Positions 34,910 through 45,572 of a stretch of DNA of 64,000 nt are shown piece by piece. A model generated the notes under the pieces. That model had not been told where the DNA came from and made no database searches. It worked only from the letters and a program-made list of their open reading frames with translations. Positions within the stretch are counted from its first letter, which is position 1. Every line of letters starts with the position of its first letter. A program made the translations under genes and the position numbers. The DNA is from Roridomyces roridus (lineage: Eukaryota; Basidiomycota; Agaricomycetes; Agaricales; Mycenaceae): the NCBI GenBank assembly GCA_029378245.1, contig JARKIF010000032.1, forward strand, positions 496,001-560,000, given 5' to 3'.

Positions 34910-35452
34910 TGTAAGGGGAACTCCCGTTCCGCACCCTCTCCGGTCCTCCGGCACCTCCGACGCCTCCGATCCATCGGACCTCGGACCCTCCGGTACCTCC
35001 GACGCCTCCGATCCGTCGGACCTCGGACCTCACCTCTCCCCCTCGGTCTCCACTCCCCTTCGCCCTCGCCCGTTCCGCACCCTCTCCGGTCCTCCGGTAC
35101 CTCCGACGCCTCCGATCCGTCGGACCTCGGACCTCACCTCTCCCCCTCGGTCTCCACTCCCCTCCCCCGGATCATTGTTGTTCCGATCACGATGGAATAC
35201 TGCATGCGACATCGCTCGCGCCATATGCATCCATCAAAGATCCGCCTCCCGCCATGTGCTCCCGTCGGATAAGGATCGATCTAGATAAGTATATAGGCCG
35301 TACCTGGGCGGAGGGTTCCTTAGAGTGATTTCTCTTCGGATCCCCTCTACCCAGGTGCGTTGCAGGATGTATTCGTATTTCTTTCATTCACACTTCGGAT
35401 CCCCTCTACCCAGGCTGAGCGCGTATCCTCAGTGTGCAGAGTTGCCCTTACA
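34910..35452 (+). repeat. 5' LTR
   Basis: 543 bp, TG...CA. It contains three near-identical CTCCGGTACCTCCGACGCC-type repeats, a TATA box at 35290-35295 and a presumed transcription start about 27 nt later, at TAGAGTGATTTCT. Nearly identical to 40757-41299. Confidence 0.95.
35290..35295 (+). promoter_or_regulatory. LTR TATA box
   Basis: TATATA within AAGTATATAGGCC. The segment AGAGTGATTTCT starts 27 nt after the box, where a transcript would be expected to begin; this segment is complementary to the primer-binding site. Confidence 0.6.
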
Positions 35453-35454
35453 GT

Positions 35455-35466
35455 AGAAATCACTCT
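35455..35466 (+). other. Putative self-priming primer-binding site
   Basis: AGAAATCACTCT lies two bases after the 5' LTR. It is the exact complement of AGAGTGATTTCT at 35322-35333, next to the predicted 5' end of the transcript. This is the arrangement known from Tf1 and related chromoviruses, where the RNA folds back to prime its own minus strand instead of using a tRNA. I did not identify a tRNA match. Confidence 0.6.
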
Positions 35467-35595
35467 CCAACGGACTAACCCGTCAAGATTTCCGGCACGT
35501 ACTCCGCGCGCGTTGACGACTCCGACTCCGACGCGGCCGGAGACCCACCCTATCTTGACGCCCCTTCCGTTTCGAACTCTGAACCTCTCGACGTC

Positions 35596-36801
35596 ATGGA
35601 CCAGCCACAGCCGAATGCTCCGGCCCCTGATCTCGAAGAACGTCTCGAAACCTTCGAACAACAAATTGGCGACCGCTTCGGTAACATCGAAAATATTCTT
35701 CAGCGCCTTCTTGTACACCTTGACGGTCCTCCGGACGACCACGTGCCGGAGGCTCCGGCGCATCCCCCTCAGGCGCGAGAACCACCGCCCCATCTCGCCC
35801 CCGACGCGCGCCCCGCTCCGGTGCGTTTTGCTTCGGCCTTGTTCGGAGAGGGCATCCTCAGCTCCCGGTTGCTGCTCCGGCCGAACCCCCCTCCGAGCTT
35901 CGACGGAGACCGCGCCGCAGGCCGGGCATTCCTTGACGCGTGCAAGTCGTACTACCGTCAAGTCCCGGAGCAGTTCAGCCCCGGTCCTGGCCTCCAGCCA
36001 TCGGAGGAGCGCGCTGTCCGCTTCGCGTTAGGCTACATGTCCACCGGCTCGGCACAGAAGTGGGCGGAGCGTGCACGGCGCCAGGACGTATTCCCCTTCC
36101 CCACCTGGGTCCTTTTCCGCGCCCAGTTCGTGGAGCGTTTCGTCGAGGAGAACTCGGCTGAGCTTGCCCGCCGGAAGCTCGAGTCGAGCAAGTACCACAT
36201 GTCCACCTCGGACGTGTACCTCTACACTGACGCTTTCGAGGATGCGTTCGAGGACGCGGGGTACACCGACCCGCTCCTCAAGGTCACCAAGTTCCGGCTC
36301 GGCCTCCGTCCGGACCTGAACGTCGCCATCGCGACGAACACCCCTCCGGGTGAAAGTGCCTACCCGGAGTGGCGTGCGCGCGCGTTCCGGCAATACCAAG
36401 CGGTCCGGGACGCGCAAACCTTCCAGCAACCGGTTCGCCCCGCCACTGCTGCTGCCCCTGTCCGACCGCGGCCGGCTGTAATGCCTTTTGTCCCTGCGGC
36501 GTTTCCGGCTCCGGCTCCGGCCCGACAGGCCCCCGCTCCTCGTGCCCCCGACGTCGTCCCGATGGACGTCGACCGAACTCGTGCGCGCCCTGCCGGACGC
36601 GCCTGCTACCGATGTGGCGCGCTTGGCCACATTGCCCGGGATTGTCCGAATGCCGTCGACATTCGGGCGGCCGCCCTCGACGTCGCGGATCAGTTCGGTC
36701 CGGAGCTGCTCGGAGAGCTTATCGAGCACCTCCGGGTCACCGCAACCGAGGTACCCGAGGCTGAGGAGGTTCAGGAGGATTTTGTGACCCACAACGAGTG
36801 A
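35596..36801 (+). CDS. Retrotransposon Gag polyprotein
   Basis: 401 residues. The N-terminal part has a coiled-coil-like stretch ([27 protein letters not shown]). The retroviral capsid-like region runs through [37 protein letters not shown] and [12 protein letters not shown] to [20 protein letters not shown] zinc knuckle ([14 protein letters not shown]) for RNA packaging lies at about residues 336-349. It ends in an acidic tail and a TGA at 36799-36801 that overlaps the Pol frame. Confidence 0.93.
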   Translation: MDQPQPNAPAPDLEERLETFEQQIGDRFGNIENILQRLLVHLDGPPDDHVPEAPAHPPQAREPPPHLAPDARPAPVRFASALFGEGILSSRLLLRPNPPPSFDGDRAAGRAFLDACKSYYRQVPEQFSPGPGLQPSEERAVRFALGYMSTGSAQKWAERARRQDVFPFPTWVLFRAQFVERFVEENSAELARRKLESSKYHMSTSDVYLYTDAFEDAFEDAGYTDPLLKVTKFRLGLRPDLNVAIATNTPPGESAYPEWRARAFRQYQAVRDAQTFQQPVRPATAAAPVRPRPAVMPFVPAAFPAPAPARQAPAPRAPDVVPMDVDRTRARPAGRACYRCGALGHIARDCPNAVDIRAAALDVADQFGPELLGELIEHLRVTATEVPEAEEVQEDFVTHNE

Positions 36802-39800
36802 TTGGTGCGCCCTCGTTGTCTAATCGTTTTGCTTGTTTGTATCCTGGCGATAATATATATGATTCCTCTTGCAAAACGACCGTCGCATCTCCCCCTGATC
36901 CCTCCGGAGCCTCCGGAACCTCCGGAACCTCCGAGCCCTCCGTCCCAGCCGGAGACCCTTCTCCGCCTCGGACCCGTCGTCGGGCGTGGGAACGCCTGCT
37001 TCCAGACTCGTACGAGATCTGGGCCACCCCCGGCGCCAACTCCCTCCACATTCCCCTGGAGATCGAGTCCACCCAGTCGGCATTTAAAATGTCCCTTCAA
37101 GGTCTCCTCGACTGCGGAGCAACGTCCGACTTCATCGATAGGGATCTGGTGCTTCGGCACAAGATTCCTACTCGGGAACTCCCCCGGCCGATTCCGGTCT
37201 TCAACGTCGACGGCACGCCGAACGAAGCGGGATCCATACGTCAGGTCGTCGACGTGGTGTTGCGCTACCAAGGTCACTCGGAGCGCATCCTCTTTGCGGT
37301 AACGCGTCTTGGCCGACAAAAACTCATCCTAGGTCACTCGTGGCTCCGGAAGCATAACCCGGAGGTGGACTGGGCCGCGCAGTCGGTCAAGATGACCCGC
37401 TGCCCCGAGGCTTGTTCGGAGTGTCGCTCCGAAGTCAGGGCCGAGCGCCGCGAACTCCGGAGGCTTACCGGAATCCAGGCCGAACACCTCCGACGGCTCC
37501 GGCTCGGCGATTTCCCGGACTCGGGTCCAGCCGAAGAGGACGACGATGCCGACGACCTCCCGGGTCTGCAGGAGTTTTGCGAGGACTCGGACGATGACGA
37601 CGACTACTCTGAGATCAAAGAGGGCGACCGGATCCTTTACACCTCCTTCCTTCCCCCTCCGACGGAGGCCGAGATCCGAGCGAGCAGCTCCTTCTCTCAA
37701 CGTCTCGCCGAGGGATACGCTCGCAATTCCGCACCCCCCAAGTCCGAACTCCCTATGTGGGCCCAGGAATTCGCGGATGTGTTCGCGGAGAAATCGTTTG
37801 ACGCCCTTCCGGAGCGCCGCGCGTGGGACCACGCGATCGAGCTGGTTCCGGACAGCAAGCCGGCTAACTGTAAGTGCTATCCGATTGCTCCGGCGGAGCA
37901 GCGGGAGCTCGACAGCTTCATCGAGGAGAACCTCCGGTCTGGCCGGATTCGCCCCTCGAAGTCTCCGATGGCCTCTCCGGTTTTCTTTATCAAAAAGAAG
38001 GACGGAGCGCTCCGGCTCGTGCAGGACTATCGGGTTTTGAACGCGATGACCGTGAAGAACCGGTATCCCCTCCCGCTTATTGATGACCTAGTTAATCGTT
38101 TGAAGCACTGCCGGTTCTTCACCAAGCTCGACGTCCACTGGGGGTTCAACAATGTCCGGATCAAAGAGGGCGACGAGTGGAAGGCTGCCTTCCGGACAAA
38201 CCGGGGGCTCTTCGAGCCGCTGGTCATGTTTTTCGGCCTCACAAACTCTCCGGCGACCTTCCAGATGATGATGAATGATATCTTCCAGGACCTCATTCTT
38301 TCGGGTGACGTTTACATCTACCTGGACGATATTCTCATCGCGCACTCAGACCTCGAGCGCCATCGTCGGATCACCGAGGAAGTCCTCCGGAGGCTCCGAG
38401 AACACAAGCTCTACCTCCGACTCGAGAAGTGCCAGTTCGAGGTCACGGAGATCGAGTATCTCGGCGTCATCATCTCCGACGGCACCGTCCGGATGGATCC
38501 GGCCAAGGTCGCGGGTGTCGCCGAGTGGCCGGAGCCGGAGAACCGGAAGGACGTCCAGCAGTTTTTAGGGTTCATCAACTTCTACCGCCGTTTCGTTCTC
38601 GGATTCTCCGGCATTGCGCGGCCGTTGTTCGACCTAACGAAGAAGGACACCCGGTGGACCTGGTCGGACCTGGCGGCCGCAGCTTTCCGGGCCCTCAAGG
38701 ACGCGATCACCTCGGAGCCAGTCCTTATTCTTCCGGACCCGACTCAACCGTGGAGGTTGGAGGCCGACTCAAGCGAATTCGCCTCAGGGGCGGTCCTATC
38801 TCAACGAGAAGACCGCCCCGATGGGAAGTGGAGACCTGTTGCGTTTTTCTCGAAATCGCTAACCAACGTTCAGCGCAACTACGAGATCCACGACAAGGAG
38901 ATGCTGGCAATCATCCGCGCACTAGAGGAATGGCGACACTTCCTCGAAGGTGCGGAGCACCCTGTCGAGATCTGGACTGACCACAAGAACCTCGAGTATT
39001 TCCGCAAGGCCCAGCATCTCAACCGGAGACAAGCACGATGGTCCTTGTACTTGTCCCGGTTTGATTTCGCGCTTCACCACAAGCCCGGCTCTCAGATGGG
39101 GCGCGCAGACGCACTCTCTCGTCGTCCGGACCACGGGGTGTTCTCCGACAACGAGGACGTGACTTTGCTCCGGCCCGAGTTGTTCCACATCCGGGCGACC
39201 GAGGGGGTTGTCATCTCCGGCCCGGGGGCCTCCGTCCTCCGGGACATCCGAGACGCGCTCCGGACGGCTCCGGACCTGGAAGACGCTGTGGCTCTTGCTG
39301 CCCGAGAGCTGCTCAAAGGTCGGTCGTCGAAGTCCACTCGGTCGTCAGAATGGCACGTCTCTGGCGGAATTCTGTACTTCCGAGGGCGGATAGTCGTCCC
39401 CCGAGACAAAGACCTTCGACGCCGTATCATCGAGCAGCACCACGACACTCGTGTCGCAGGGCATGCGGGGCGTTTCAAGACGCTGGAGCTCGTTTCGCGG
39501 AACTACTGGTGGCCCCAGATGTCCCGGCACGTAGGAAGCTATGTCTCGACGTGCGACCTCTGCTGCCGGACCAAGGTGCTCCGGAGGCTTCCGGTCGGCG
39601 AGCTCCACCCGACGGAGATCCCTCCGGAGCGCTGGCACACTGTGTCGGTGGACTTTATAGTCGAACTCCCGGAGGCCCACGGGTACGACGCGGTCATGGT
39701 CGCGGTTGACGTTCTGGGTAAGCGAGCGCACTTCATGGAGTGCCACACCACTGTCGATGCCGTCGGAGCGGCCCGGCTGTATTACAAGAATGTGTGGCGT

Positions 39801-41135
39801 CACCATGGGGTGCAGCAACGGTACATCTCCGACCGGGGAACTCAATTCATCAGCGAGTTCACCCGCGAGCTCTTCCGGCTCATCGGAATGGAGATGGCCA
39901 CGTCCACGGCGTATCACCCGCAGACCGACGGGCAGACCGAGCGTGTCAACCAGGAGCTCGAGCAATATATTCGGATCTTCACTAATTACCTGCAGGACGA
40001 CTGGGACGAACTCCTTCCGACCGCGGAGTTTGCCTACAACAGCCATCTCCACTCGTCCACGCAGCAAGTTCCGTTTATGACCGACTCCGGCCGCCTCCCT
40101 CGACTCGGGTTTGAGCCTACCGACCTCCGGTCCGACGTCGAGTCCGCTCAGGCATTCCGGGACCGGATCGCGCACGGAGTCTCCGAAGCTCAAGCCGCGC
40201 TCGTTAAAGCCAAGGCGGAGCAGAAGCAGTACTACGACCGCCGCCGCCTTGCCGCTCCGGACATCAAAGTCGGAGACCGCGTCTGGCTCGACGCTTCGGA
40301 CATCCGGACGACCCGCCCGTCTCCGAAACTGTCCCACAAGCGCCTTGGTCCGTTCAAGGTCATAAAGGTCGTCGGAAAGGGAGCCTTCAAGCTCGAGCTC
40401 CCCGCCAGTCTGTCCCGCCTACACCCCGTCTTTCCGGTCGTCAAACTCGAGCTCGCGGTCGGAGACCCGTTCCCAGGTCGACCACACCACGAGGAGCCCG
40501 GTCCGATCCTTCCGGACGCCGACTACGGACCGAACGAGTATGAGGTCGAGGAGATTGTGGACGCTAAGTTCCGGTATAATCATCTCAATTTCCGCGTTAA
40601 ATGGAAAGGTTATAGCCACGACCACGACGAATGGGTCCGCCACGACCGGATATTCTCCGAGGGTCTAGTGGCGGATTTCTACCGCCGCTATCCGGACAAG
40701 CCCCGCGCCGACGTTCGTGCCTTGCGTCAGGACGCCGCAATCAAAGGGGGGGGTGATGTAAGGGGAACTCCCGTTCCGCACCCTCTCCGGTCCTCCGGCA
40801 CCTCCGACGCCTCCGATCCGTCGGACCTCGGACCCTCCGGTACCTCCGACGCCTCCAATCCGTCGGACCTCGGACCTCACCTCTCCCCCTCGGTCTCCAC
40901 TCCCCTTCGCCCTCGCCCGTTCCGCACCCTCTCCGGTCCTCCGGTACCTCCGACGCCTCCGATCCGTCGGACCTCGGACCTCACCTCTCCCCCTCGGTCT
41001 CCACTCCCCTCCCCCGGATCATTGTTGTTCCGATCACGATGGAATACTGCATGCGACATCGCTCGCGCCATATGCATCCATCAAAGATCCGCCTCCCGCC
41101 ATGTGCTCCCGTCGGATAAGGATCGATCTAGATAA
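36798..41135 (+). CDS. Retrotransposon Pol: protease, RT, RNase H, integrase, chromodomain
   Basis: Up to 1,445 residues in the -1 frame relative to Gag. Landmarks in order: aspartic protease [16 protein letters not shown]; reverse transcriptase from [20 protein letters not shown] to the catalytic YLDDILIAH; RNase [17 protein letters not shown]; zinc-binding HHCC integrase domain [18 protein letters not shown]...[11 protein letters not shown] core with [32 protein letters not shown] and [20 protein letters not shown]; chromodomain [25 protein letters not shown]. The frame has no ATG before the protease (first Met about 95 residues in), so translation probably depends on frameshifting or reinitiation at the Gag stop. 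After the chromodomain the frame runs through the polypurine tract and about 380 nt into the 3' LTR. Confidence 0.93.
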   Translation: MIGAPSLSNRFACLYPGDNIYDSSCKTTVASPPDPSGASGTSGTSEPSVPAGDPSPPRTRRRAWERLLPDSYEIWATPGANSLHIPLEIESTQSAFKMSLQGLLDCGATSDFIDRDLVLRHKIPTRELPRPIPVFNVDGTPNEAGSIRQVVDVVLRYQGHSERILFAVTRLGRQKLILGHSWLRKHNPEVDWAAQSVKMTRCPEACSECRSEVRAERRELRRLTGIQAEHLRRLRLGDFPDSGPAEEDDDADDLPGLQEFCEDSDDDDDYSEIKEGDRILYTSFLPPPTEAEIRASSSFSQRLAEGYARNSAPPKSELPMWAQEFADVFAEKSFDALPERRAWDHAIELVPDSKPANCKCYPIAPAEQRELDSFIEENLRSGRIRPSKSPMASPVFFIKKKDGALRLVQDYRVLNAMTVKNRYPLPLIDDLVNRLKHCRFFTKLDVHWGFNNVRIKEGDEWKAAFRTNRGLFEPLVMFFGLTNSPATFQMMMNDIFQDLILSGDVYIYLDDILIAHSDLERHRRITEEVLRRLREHKLYLRLEKCQFEVTEIEYLGVIISDGTVRMDPAKVAGVAEWPEPENRKDVQQFLGFINFYRRFVLGFSGIARPLFDLTKKDTRWTWSDLAAAAFRALKDAITSEPVLILPDPTQPWRLEADSSEFASGAVLSQREDRPDGKWRPVAFFSKSLTNVQRNYEIHDKEMLAIIRALEEWRHFLEGAEHPVEIWTDHKNLEYFRKAQHLNRRQARWSLYLSRFDFALHHKPGSQMGRADALSRRPDHGVFSDNEDVTLLRPELFHIRATEGVVISGPGASVLRDIRDALRTAPDLEDAVALAARELLKGRSSKSTRSSEWHVSGGILYFRGRIVVPRDKDLRRRIIEQHHDTRVAGHAGRFKTLELVSRNYWWPQMSRHVGSYVSTCDLCCRTKVLRRLPVGELHPTEIPPERWHTVSVDFIVELPEAHGYDAVMVAVDVLGKRAHFMECHTTVDAVGAARLYYKNVWRHHGVQQRYISDRGTQFISEFTRELFRLIGMEMATSTAYHPQTDGQTERVNQELEQYIRIFTNYLQDDWDELLPTAEFAYNSHLHSSTQQVPFMTDSGRLPRLGFEPTDLRSDVESAQAFRDRIAHGVSEAQAALVKAKAEQKQYYDRRRLAAPDIKVGDRVWLDASDIRTTRPSPKLSHKRLGPFKVIKVVGKGAFKLELPASLSRLHPVFPVVKLELAVGDPFPGRPHHEEPGPILPDADYGPNEYEVEEIVDAKFRYNHLNFRVKWKGYSHDHDEWVRHDRIFSEGLVADFYRRYPDKPRADVRALRQDAAIKGGGDVRGTPVPHPLRSSGTSDASDPSDLGPSGTSDASNPSDLGPHLSPSVSTPLRPRPFRTLSGPPVPPTPPIRRTSDLTSPPRSPLPSPGSLLFRSRWNTACDIARAICIHQRSASRHVLPSDKDRSR
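40743..40753 (+). other. Polypurine tract
   Basis: AAAGGGGGGGG, followed by TGA and then the 3' LTR at 40757; the expected plus-strand primer of reverse transcription. It lies within the open Pol frame. Confidence 0.75.
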
Positions 41136-41299
41136 GTATATAGGCCGTACCTGGGCGGAGGGTTCCTTAGAGTGATTTCTCTTCGGATCCCCTCTACCCA
41201 GGTGCGTTGCAGGATGTATTCGTATTTCTTTCATTCACACTTCGGATCCCCTCTACCCAGGCTGAGCGCGTATCCTCAGTGTGCAGAGTTGCCCTTACA
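40757..41299 (+). repeat. 3' LTR
   Basis: 543 bp, same length as the 5' LTR, with two base differences seen (positions 40820 and 40857). Its first 379 bp overlap the end of the Pol reading frame. Confidence 0.95.
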
Positions 41300-41759
41300 G
41301 CCGGACACTTTTTCCTCTTTTCCACTTTTGACGCTTTTTTGGGTCCAAAAAAGGCGCAAAAGAGGAAAAAGCCCAAGGTGTCAAGTTGCTGATGCTGTGA
41401 GGGCAGGTGTGGGTGCCCTGAGTAGAAGAGATTCAACTGATTTCAAGCACTCACAGCTTGGCCAATGAAAACTGTTTCCAAACCGTTTCCCAAACCGTTT
41501 CTCAGAACAGACAAACAAAACGGAAATAAAAACCGTTTTTTTGGAACAAACAGTTTGCAAACGGAAATAGTTGGAGCCTTAGCGCGAAAGAGGAGCACGC
41601 GAAGTCACGCGGAATTCAGCTGACGCCACAACCTGAGCCAATAGTATAAGTGGCGGTACCTTGTTAGTAGGTCCTTGTATGAGTCGCAAGCGCGTTTGAT
41701 GTGTTGTCATCTGAATGCGCGTTTGATGCGATCAAACACTCTTTGTCCTCCACCACGAC

Positions 41760-42842
41760 ATGCAAGTCGACGATACGCCTCATCGCATCCCAGAGCTCTG
41801 GTTTGAAGACGGAAACATTGTCATTCAGGCCGAAAACAGCCAGTTTCGTGTCCATCGTGGCATTTTAGCGGCGTGCTCCGCCGTCTTCAAGGACATGCTA
41901 TCGTTTCCCCAACCTGCGGATGTGGAGCTCGTTGAGGGGTGCCCAGTCGTACATCTTACTGATGCCCCAACTGAGGTCACTGTGTTTTTGAGGGCCATCT
42001 TTGTCCCCGAGTGCGTTCTCTGCCTATCACTGAAACCCGAATGCCAACATTCTTCCAGCTACTTTATGCCATTTCCTGCAAAGACCGAATATGAAATTAT
42101 TCGAGGTTGCCTTCGACTCAGCCATAAATATGGAGTGGAACACCTTCGCCTTCGCGCGCTGGTCCACTTTTCATCCCGCTTTCGCACCACATTGTCCCAG
42201 TACAACGACGCTCGTTATCCGTACCATGACTCTGGGTCCATTGGCCGACCCCAGTCAGACATCATATCTTGGCTACCTGGAGGAGTATCATCGGAAATGT
42301 CTTGCATCCAACTTGCCCGAGAGGTCAACGCCCCGTGGGTCTTACCCCTTGCGTTCTACACACTTTCGGACAGCTTGGGTCAGCGCTGCACTACAGTGGG
42401 GGAATTCATCCGTGGGACTACCCGCAACGGATTATCCGTCGCCATTAGCCCCGAAGACCAGGAATCTTTCCTATCTGGTCACATTCGACAAACGCAGTTT
42501 TCGACCACGAGAATCCTGGCAGTTTTTTGGAGCCCCATCGAAATGCCGGAATGCAGGTCACTGATCAAATGCTTGAAAGGCCCACTGTCTGCTGTCAACA
42601 CTATGCAAGAGGCGATATCAGAATGTCCGTCCATTCCCCTGGAGATCTGGGTGGAATCCGATTTTGATATGGAGAGTTGGGACCATGGCATTTGCATGTC
42701 CTGTCGGGAACAGCTGCAGCGTGCGCACCAAGCCGTGCGAGAGAAGTTCTAGGACGACCTCCCGAACATGTACGGGTTGCCACCTTGGGAAGAATTGGAG
42801 AAGATGAAAGTGGCGGCCATCGGGCCACAGTGGTTTCCTTCT
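41760..42842 (+). pseudogene. BTB/POZ-domain protein, array copy 3 (BTB3), late nonsense codon
   Basis: MQVDDTPHRIPELWFEDGNIV, FRVHRGILAACSAVFKDMLSFPQP, intron GTGCGT...CCAG (48 nt, in frame), YFMPFPAKTEYEIIRGCLRLSHKYGVEHL, then C-x5-C (ECRSLIKC), 40 residues and CMSC. The conserved tryptophan of FWDDLP is TAG (42750-42752; TGG in BTB5), followed by an otherwise intact DDLPNMYGLPPWEELEKMKVAAIG. The product would lose only the C-terminal motif, so partial function cannot be excluded. It has the conserved promoter block. Confidence 0.8.
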
Positions 42843-43082
42843 GAGTTGGAGTGTTCGTGAATTTCCTCGGTTCATTTCACTTCCGATTCTGATTCTCTTT
42901 CTCTTGTCCGATCTAGTGTGAAGTCGAGTCGCCGAGTTCAGTGTACGGTTGTGTGTCTATACTTGTTGTGCCCCTCGTTCGAGATCGAATTGCATTTTAC
43001 CTCCAGCGCCGCTCGTTTCGAGCCCATCGACTGTAACGGAGACAAGACATCCTTCTGTACTCAGTGGGTCCTCGACTCAGAC

Positions 43083-43300
43083 CACGTCCGTCTCCACTAC
43101 CGCGCCTCACGCTGTCAACTCCGAATCCATCGAAGTTGTATGACGCCACCAGCGTACGCCGAGGTGGATATCAAGGTGGTCTCCATCGACTCGACAACAT
43201 GCACCCCTTGCTGGGTGATGGATTTGTGCTCGCAGCTCCATGCAACACGGCAACAAGTTACAACACGGTGCAAGGAAGGAAAGGTGAGAAGCGCGACGGA
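43083..43300 (+). pseudogene. DUF4419 relic 3, internally deleted
   Basis: VSTTAPHAVNSESIEVV then TATGACGCCACCAGCGTACGCCGAGGTGGATATC, the same N- to C-terminal junction as relics 1 and 2. A further piece (TTGCTGGGTGATGGATTTGTGCTCG) resembles the LPGWWICAR codons of intact copies. It lies between BTB3 and BTB4. Confidence 0.68.
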
Positions 43301-43487
43301 GGAATACGAAGCCAATTACTAAGAGAGCAGCGCTCCAACCTGAGCCAATATATCTCGGAGTTGCCCTGTAGGCGTGAGTTGCACCTCAGTTGCACGCTCG
43401 TGTTTTTAGATTCAACCGCGTCTGATGTGTTGTCATTTGGATACGCGTCTGATGAGATCAAATCACATACTTGTTCTTTACCACGAC

Positions 43488-44575
43488 ATGCAAGTGGACG
43501 ACGCACCCCATCGCACCCCCCAGCTCTGGTTTGACGACGGCAGCATCATTATCCAAGCTGGAAACAACCAGTTTTGTGTCCATCGTAGCATTCTGGCGGC
43601 CTGTTCGCCTGTCTTCAAAGACATGCTCGCATTTCCGCAACCCGCCGATGCAGAGCTCGTTGAGGGGTGCCAAGTGGTACACCTTACGGATGCTCCAGAC
43701 GAGGTCACCGTCTTTCTGAAGGCTATATTTCTGCCCGAGTGCGTGTGGCATCCCATTCTAACTCGATTGTTGAGACTTTTGTTAGCTACTTCATGCCATT
43801 CCCCGCAAAGACGGAATTTGAGATCCTCCGAGGATGCCTGCGTCTCAGTCATAAATACGGAGTGGAGCACCTCCATCTTCGCGCGTTGGTCCACTTTTCG
43901 TCCGCATTTCGCACCGCACTGTCCCAGTGGGACAAAGCCAGCTATCCATACGATGCCGACTCCGAGTCCACTAACCCGTCCAGCCTGCCCCAATCAGACA
44001 TCGTATCCTGGCTAGCTCCGATGGACCCGCTAACGATGTTTTCTTGCATCCAACTTGCTCGAGAGGTTGATGCACCGTGGATCTTACCCACCGCTTTCTC
44101 TAGGCTTTCTCATAGGCTAACTAAAGCCACGTCCATGTCGCTTGTGGACATGACCCATGGAGGAGCCACTGGTCTCAGCACACAAGATCAAAAATCCTTC
44201 GTACATGGTCATATTCAACAAGTCCAATTTGCGGCGATAGACATTTTGGGATGCTTTACAGACCCCGTCGAAATCCCGAACTGTTCATCGGCTGTCCGAT
44301 GTTTGAAAGGCAGATTATCTGCTGTAAACACCGTGCGCCAGGCGGCCTCTGACTATCCCTCACTCCCTCTGTTCGTTTGGGGCGAGGACGACTGGGAGGA
44401 GTTCCGGGAAATTTTTTGCCCCACCTGTCTCGCCTCGCTCCAGGCTACCAACCGAGCCAAGCGTCAAGAGTTCTGGGATGATCTCCCCAAGATGTATGGA
44501 TTACCGCCTTGGGAAGAGTTGGAGAAGATGAAAGTGGCGGCCATCGGGAAATTTTGGTTCCCTTCTGAGGTGTAG
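43488..44575 (+). CDS. BTB/POZ-domain protein, array copy 4 (BTB4)
   Basis: Exon 1: MQVDDAPHRTPQLWFDDGSIII, FCVHRSILAACSPVFKDMLAFPQP, VTVFLKAIFLP. The intron GTGCGTGTGG...TTAG is followed by YFMPFPAKTEFEILRGCLRLSHKYGVEHLHLRAL. The C-terminal module is complete: NCSSAVRC, 38 residues, CPTC, FWDDLPKMYGLPPWEELEKMKVAAIGKFWFPSEV. No stop or shift seen. Promoter block and 3' flank are those of the array. Likely role: protein-protein adaptor, possibly for Cullin-3 (family inference). Confidence 0.86.
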
Positions 44576-45572
44576 GGTTCGTGCATTTTCCTCGGTCCAT
44601 TCCCTCTCCGATTCTGATTATGTCTCTTCCTCCAGATCTAGTGTAAATTCAAATCGTGTCTATACATGCTTGTTGTGGCCGCCGTGCTCCTCGTTATGCA
44701 CTCGGAAGGTGTCGTCGATCTTGTGATTCAATTCCTACGCCCGTCTCCCAACCTCGTCGACTTTGTCCTAGAAGAGCCGCGTCTTGGGGGAGTTGGAGGT
44801 TGCCAAGGCGCCTGTCCTGCTGGATAATGTTCGCCATTTGATGTTTTGAGATCGCAAAGGCGACATTCTCGAGATCTTGAGTTGACAATACTTTGCCTTG
44901 CCATGCAGTCTATCTCCAGGACCAATCTTCTATCCTTCTTCCAGCGTTCGGCGCCGCCGCTCCAGAGTCTTGCTATCGGGTCGCCGCAATAATTTGCCCA
45001 GCTGCATTGGAATTCCAGCGGCGAACCCTATCATCGGTTTTAATCCTCACCCAACGCCCGTACCAAATCTTCGGATTTTGAACCTGCATGATTGTAATCC
45101 CGGGCTCTCTGGGCGCGTCAGAGCCACGTTTGGGGTGTCTTTGTCATAAATCCACGCGGGATGGGTATTCGCGTGCCGTCAGACACTCTCGACGCGTCTG
45201 GGACACTTGCCGACTATGGGATGCGCGTTTGGATTGCAAGTTGGAAAGAGAACGACGCGTCAAGATGTGTTCATTAGGAGCATGTGATCGTCTCGAGCCT
45301 GGACCGCGGCGAATGAGACTAGCGCGTCCTATTCGGTCCCAATCCTGTATTAGGCTTCCAACTGTCCCGCTGTCCATGTCTGCCCACCAATTTACCTAAA
45401 GTATTTCCTTTTCGGGCGTGCTTCTCTCGTGCTTTTTTTTCTGTCAAAATTGAAAGTCCGACCATAAAACGGGCTCGGGAACTAGCTTGTAAGGTTACCC
45501 ACTTTTGCACTCGATTGCGCACCCCACCCACCAGATTTCTGCTCCTTCATACCCCGCGTAACCTTTCCAAAA
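44576..45572. other. Intergenic region upstream of Argonaute
   Basis: The first 130 bp are the conserved 3' flank of the BTB unit. The rest carries no recognisable gene and contains the Argonaute promoter, pyrimidine-rich near 45420-45570. Confidence 0.5.

Larger units (their letters stand above)
34905..41304 (+). mobile_element. Chromovirus (Ty3/gypsy) LTR retrotransposon, intact, with 5-bp TSD
   Basis: Full element 34910-41299 (6,390 bp) with 543-bp LTRs at both ends and the target duplication GCCGG (34905-34909, 41300-41304). LTRs begin TGTAAGG and end CTTACA. I count two differences between the LTRs (34973 A/G and 35010 G/A), so the insertion is recent. Gag and Pol are both open. Order in Pol is protease, reverse transcriptase, RNase H, integrase, chromodomain, which defines a chromovirus. 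It is inserted into the TIR element at 33081-41391. Confidence 0.95.
33081..41391 (+). mobile_element. TIR element CAGCAACTTGACACC (middle shell of the nest)
   Basis: A 15-bp perfect inverted repeat, CAGCAACTTGACACC at 33081-33095 and its complement at 41377-41391, brackets sequence unlike the outer MITE. Without the LTR element it would be about 1.9 kb. Both ends are flanked by AT, so the duplication is at most 2 bp or the repeat really begins ATCAG. The interior (33.2-34.8 kb) has several short open frames on both strands but no domain I recognise. Runs of ACTTTTT and AAAAAGTG occur near both ends. Confidence 0.6.
32718..41589 (+). mobile_element. hAT-like MITE (outer shell of a three-level transposon nest)
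   Basis: Ends TAAGGCTCCAAC...GTTGGAGCCTTA at 32726 and 41581, flanked by a perfect 8-bp duplication GCGCGAAA (32718-32725 and 41582-41589). Subtracting the inner insertion leaves about 545 bp, rich in AAACGGTTT/CCGTTT repeats. The 8-bp duplication indicates hAT. No transposase is seen. It lies in the spacer between DUF4419 relic 2 and the BTB3 promoter. The equivalent spacer between BTB3 and BTB4 lacks it. Confidence 0.82.

Noticed and set aside
34920..35130. Regular CCTCCGACGCC/TCGGACCTCGGACC repeats looking like a CRISPR-type array
   Set aside because: They lie inside the LTR, recur in both LTRs, and have no unique spacers; the organism is a fungus.
36770..36801. Canonical slippery heptamer for -1 frameshifting at the Gag stop
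   Set aside because: No X-XXY-YYZ heptamer in the right phase is visible; reinitiation at the overlapping stop is at least as likely.
41640..41760. Possible tRNA or small RNA gene in the BTB3 upstream region
   Set aside because: No A/B box or cloverleaf could be drawn; the sequence is the shared BTB promoter block.
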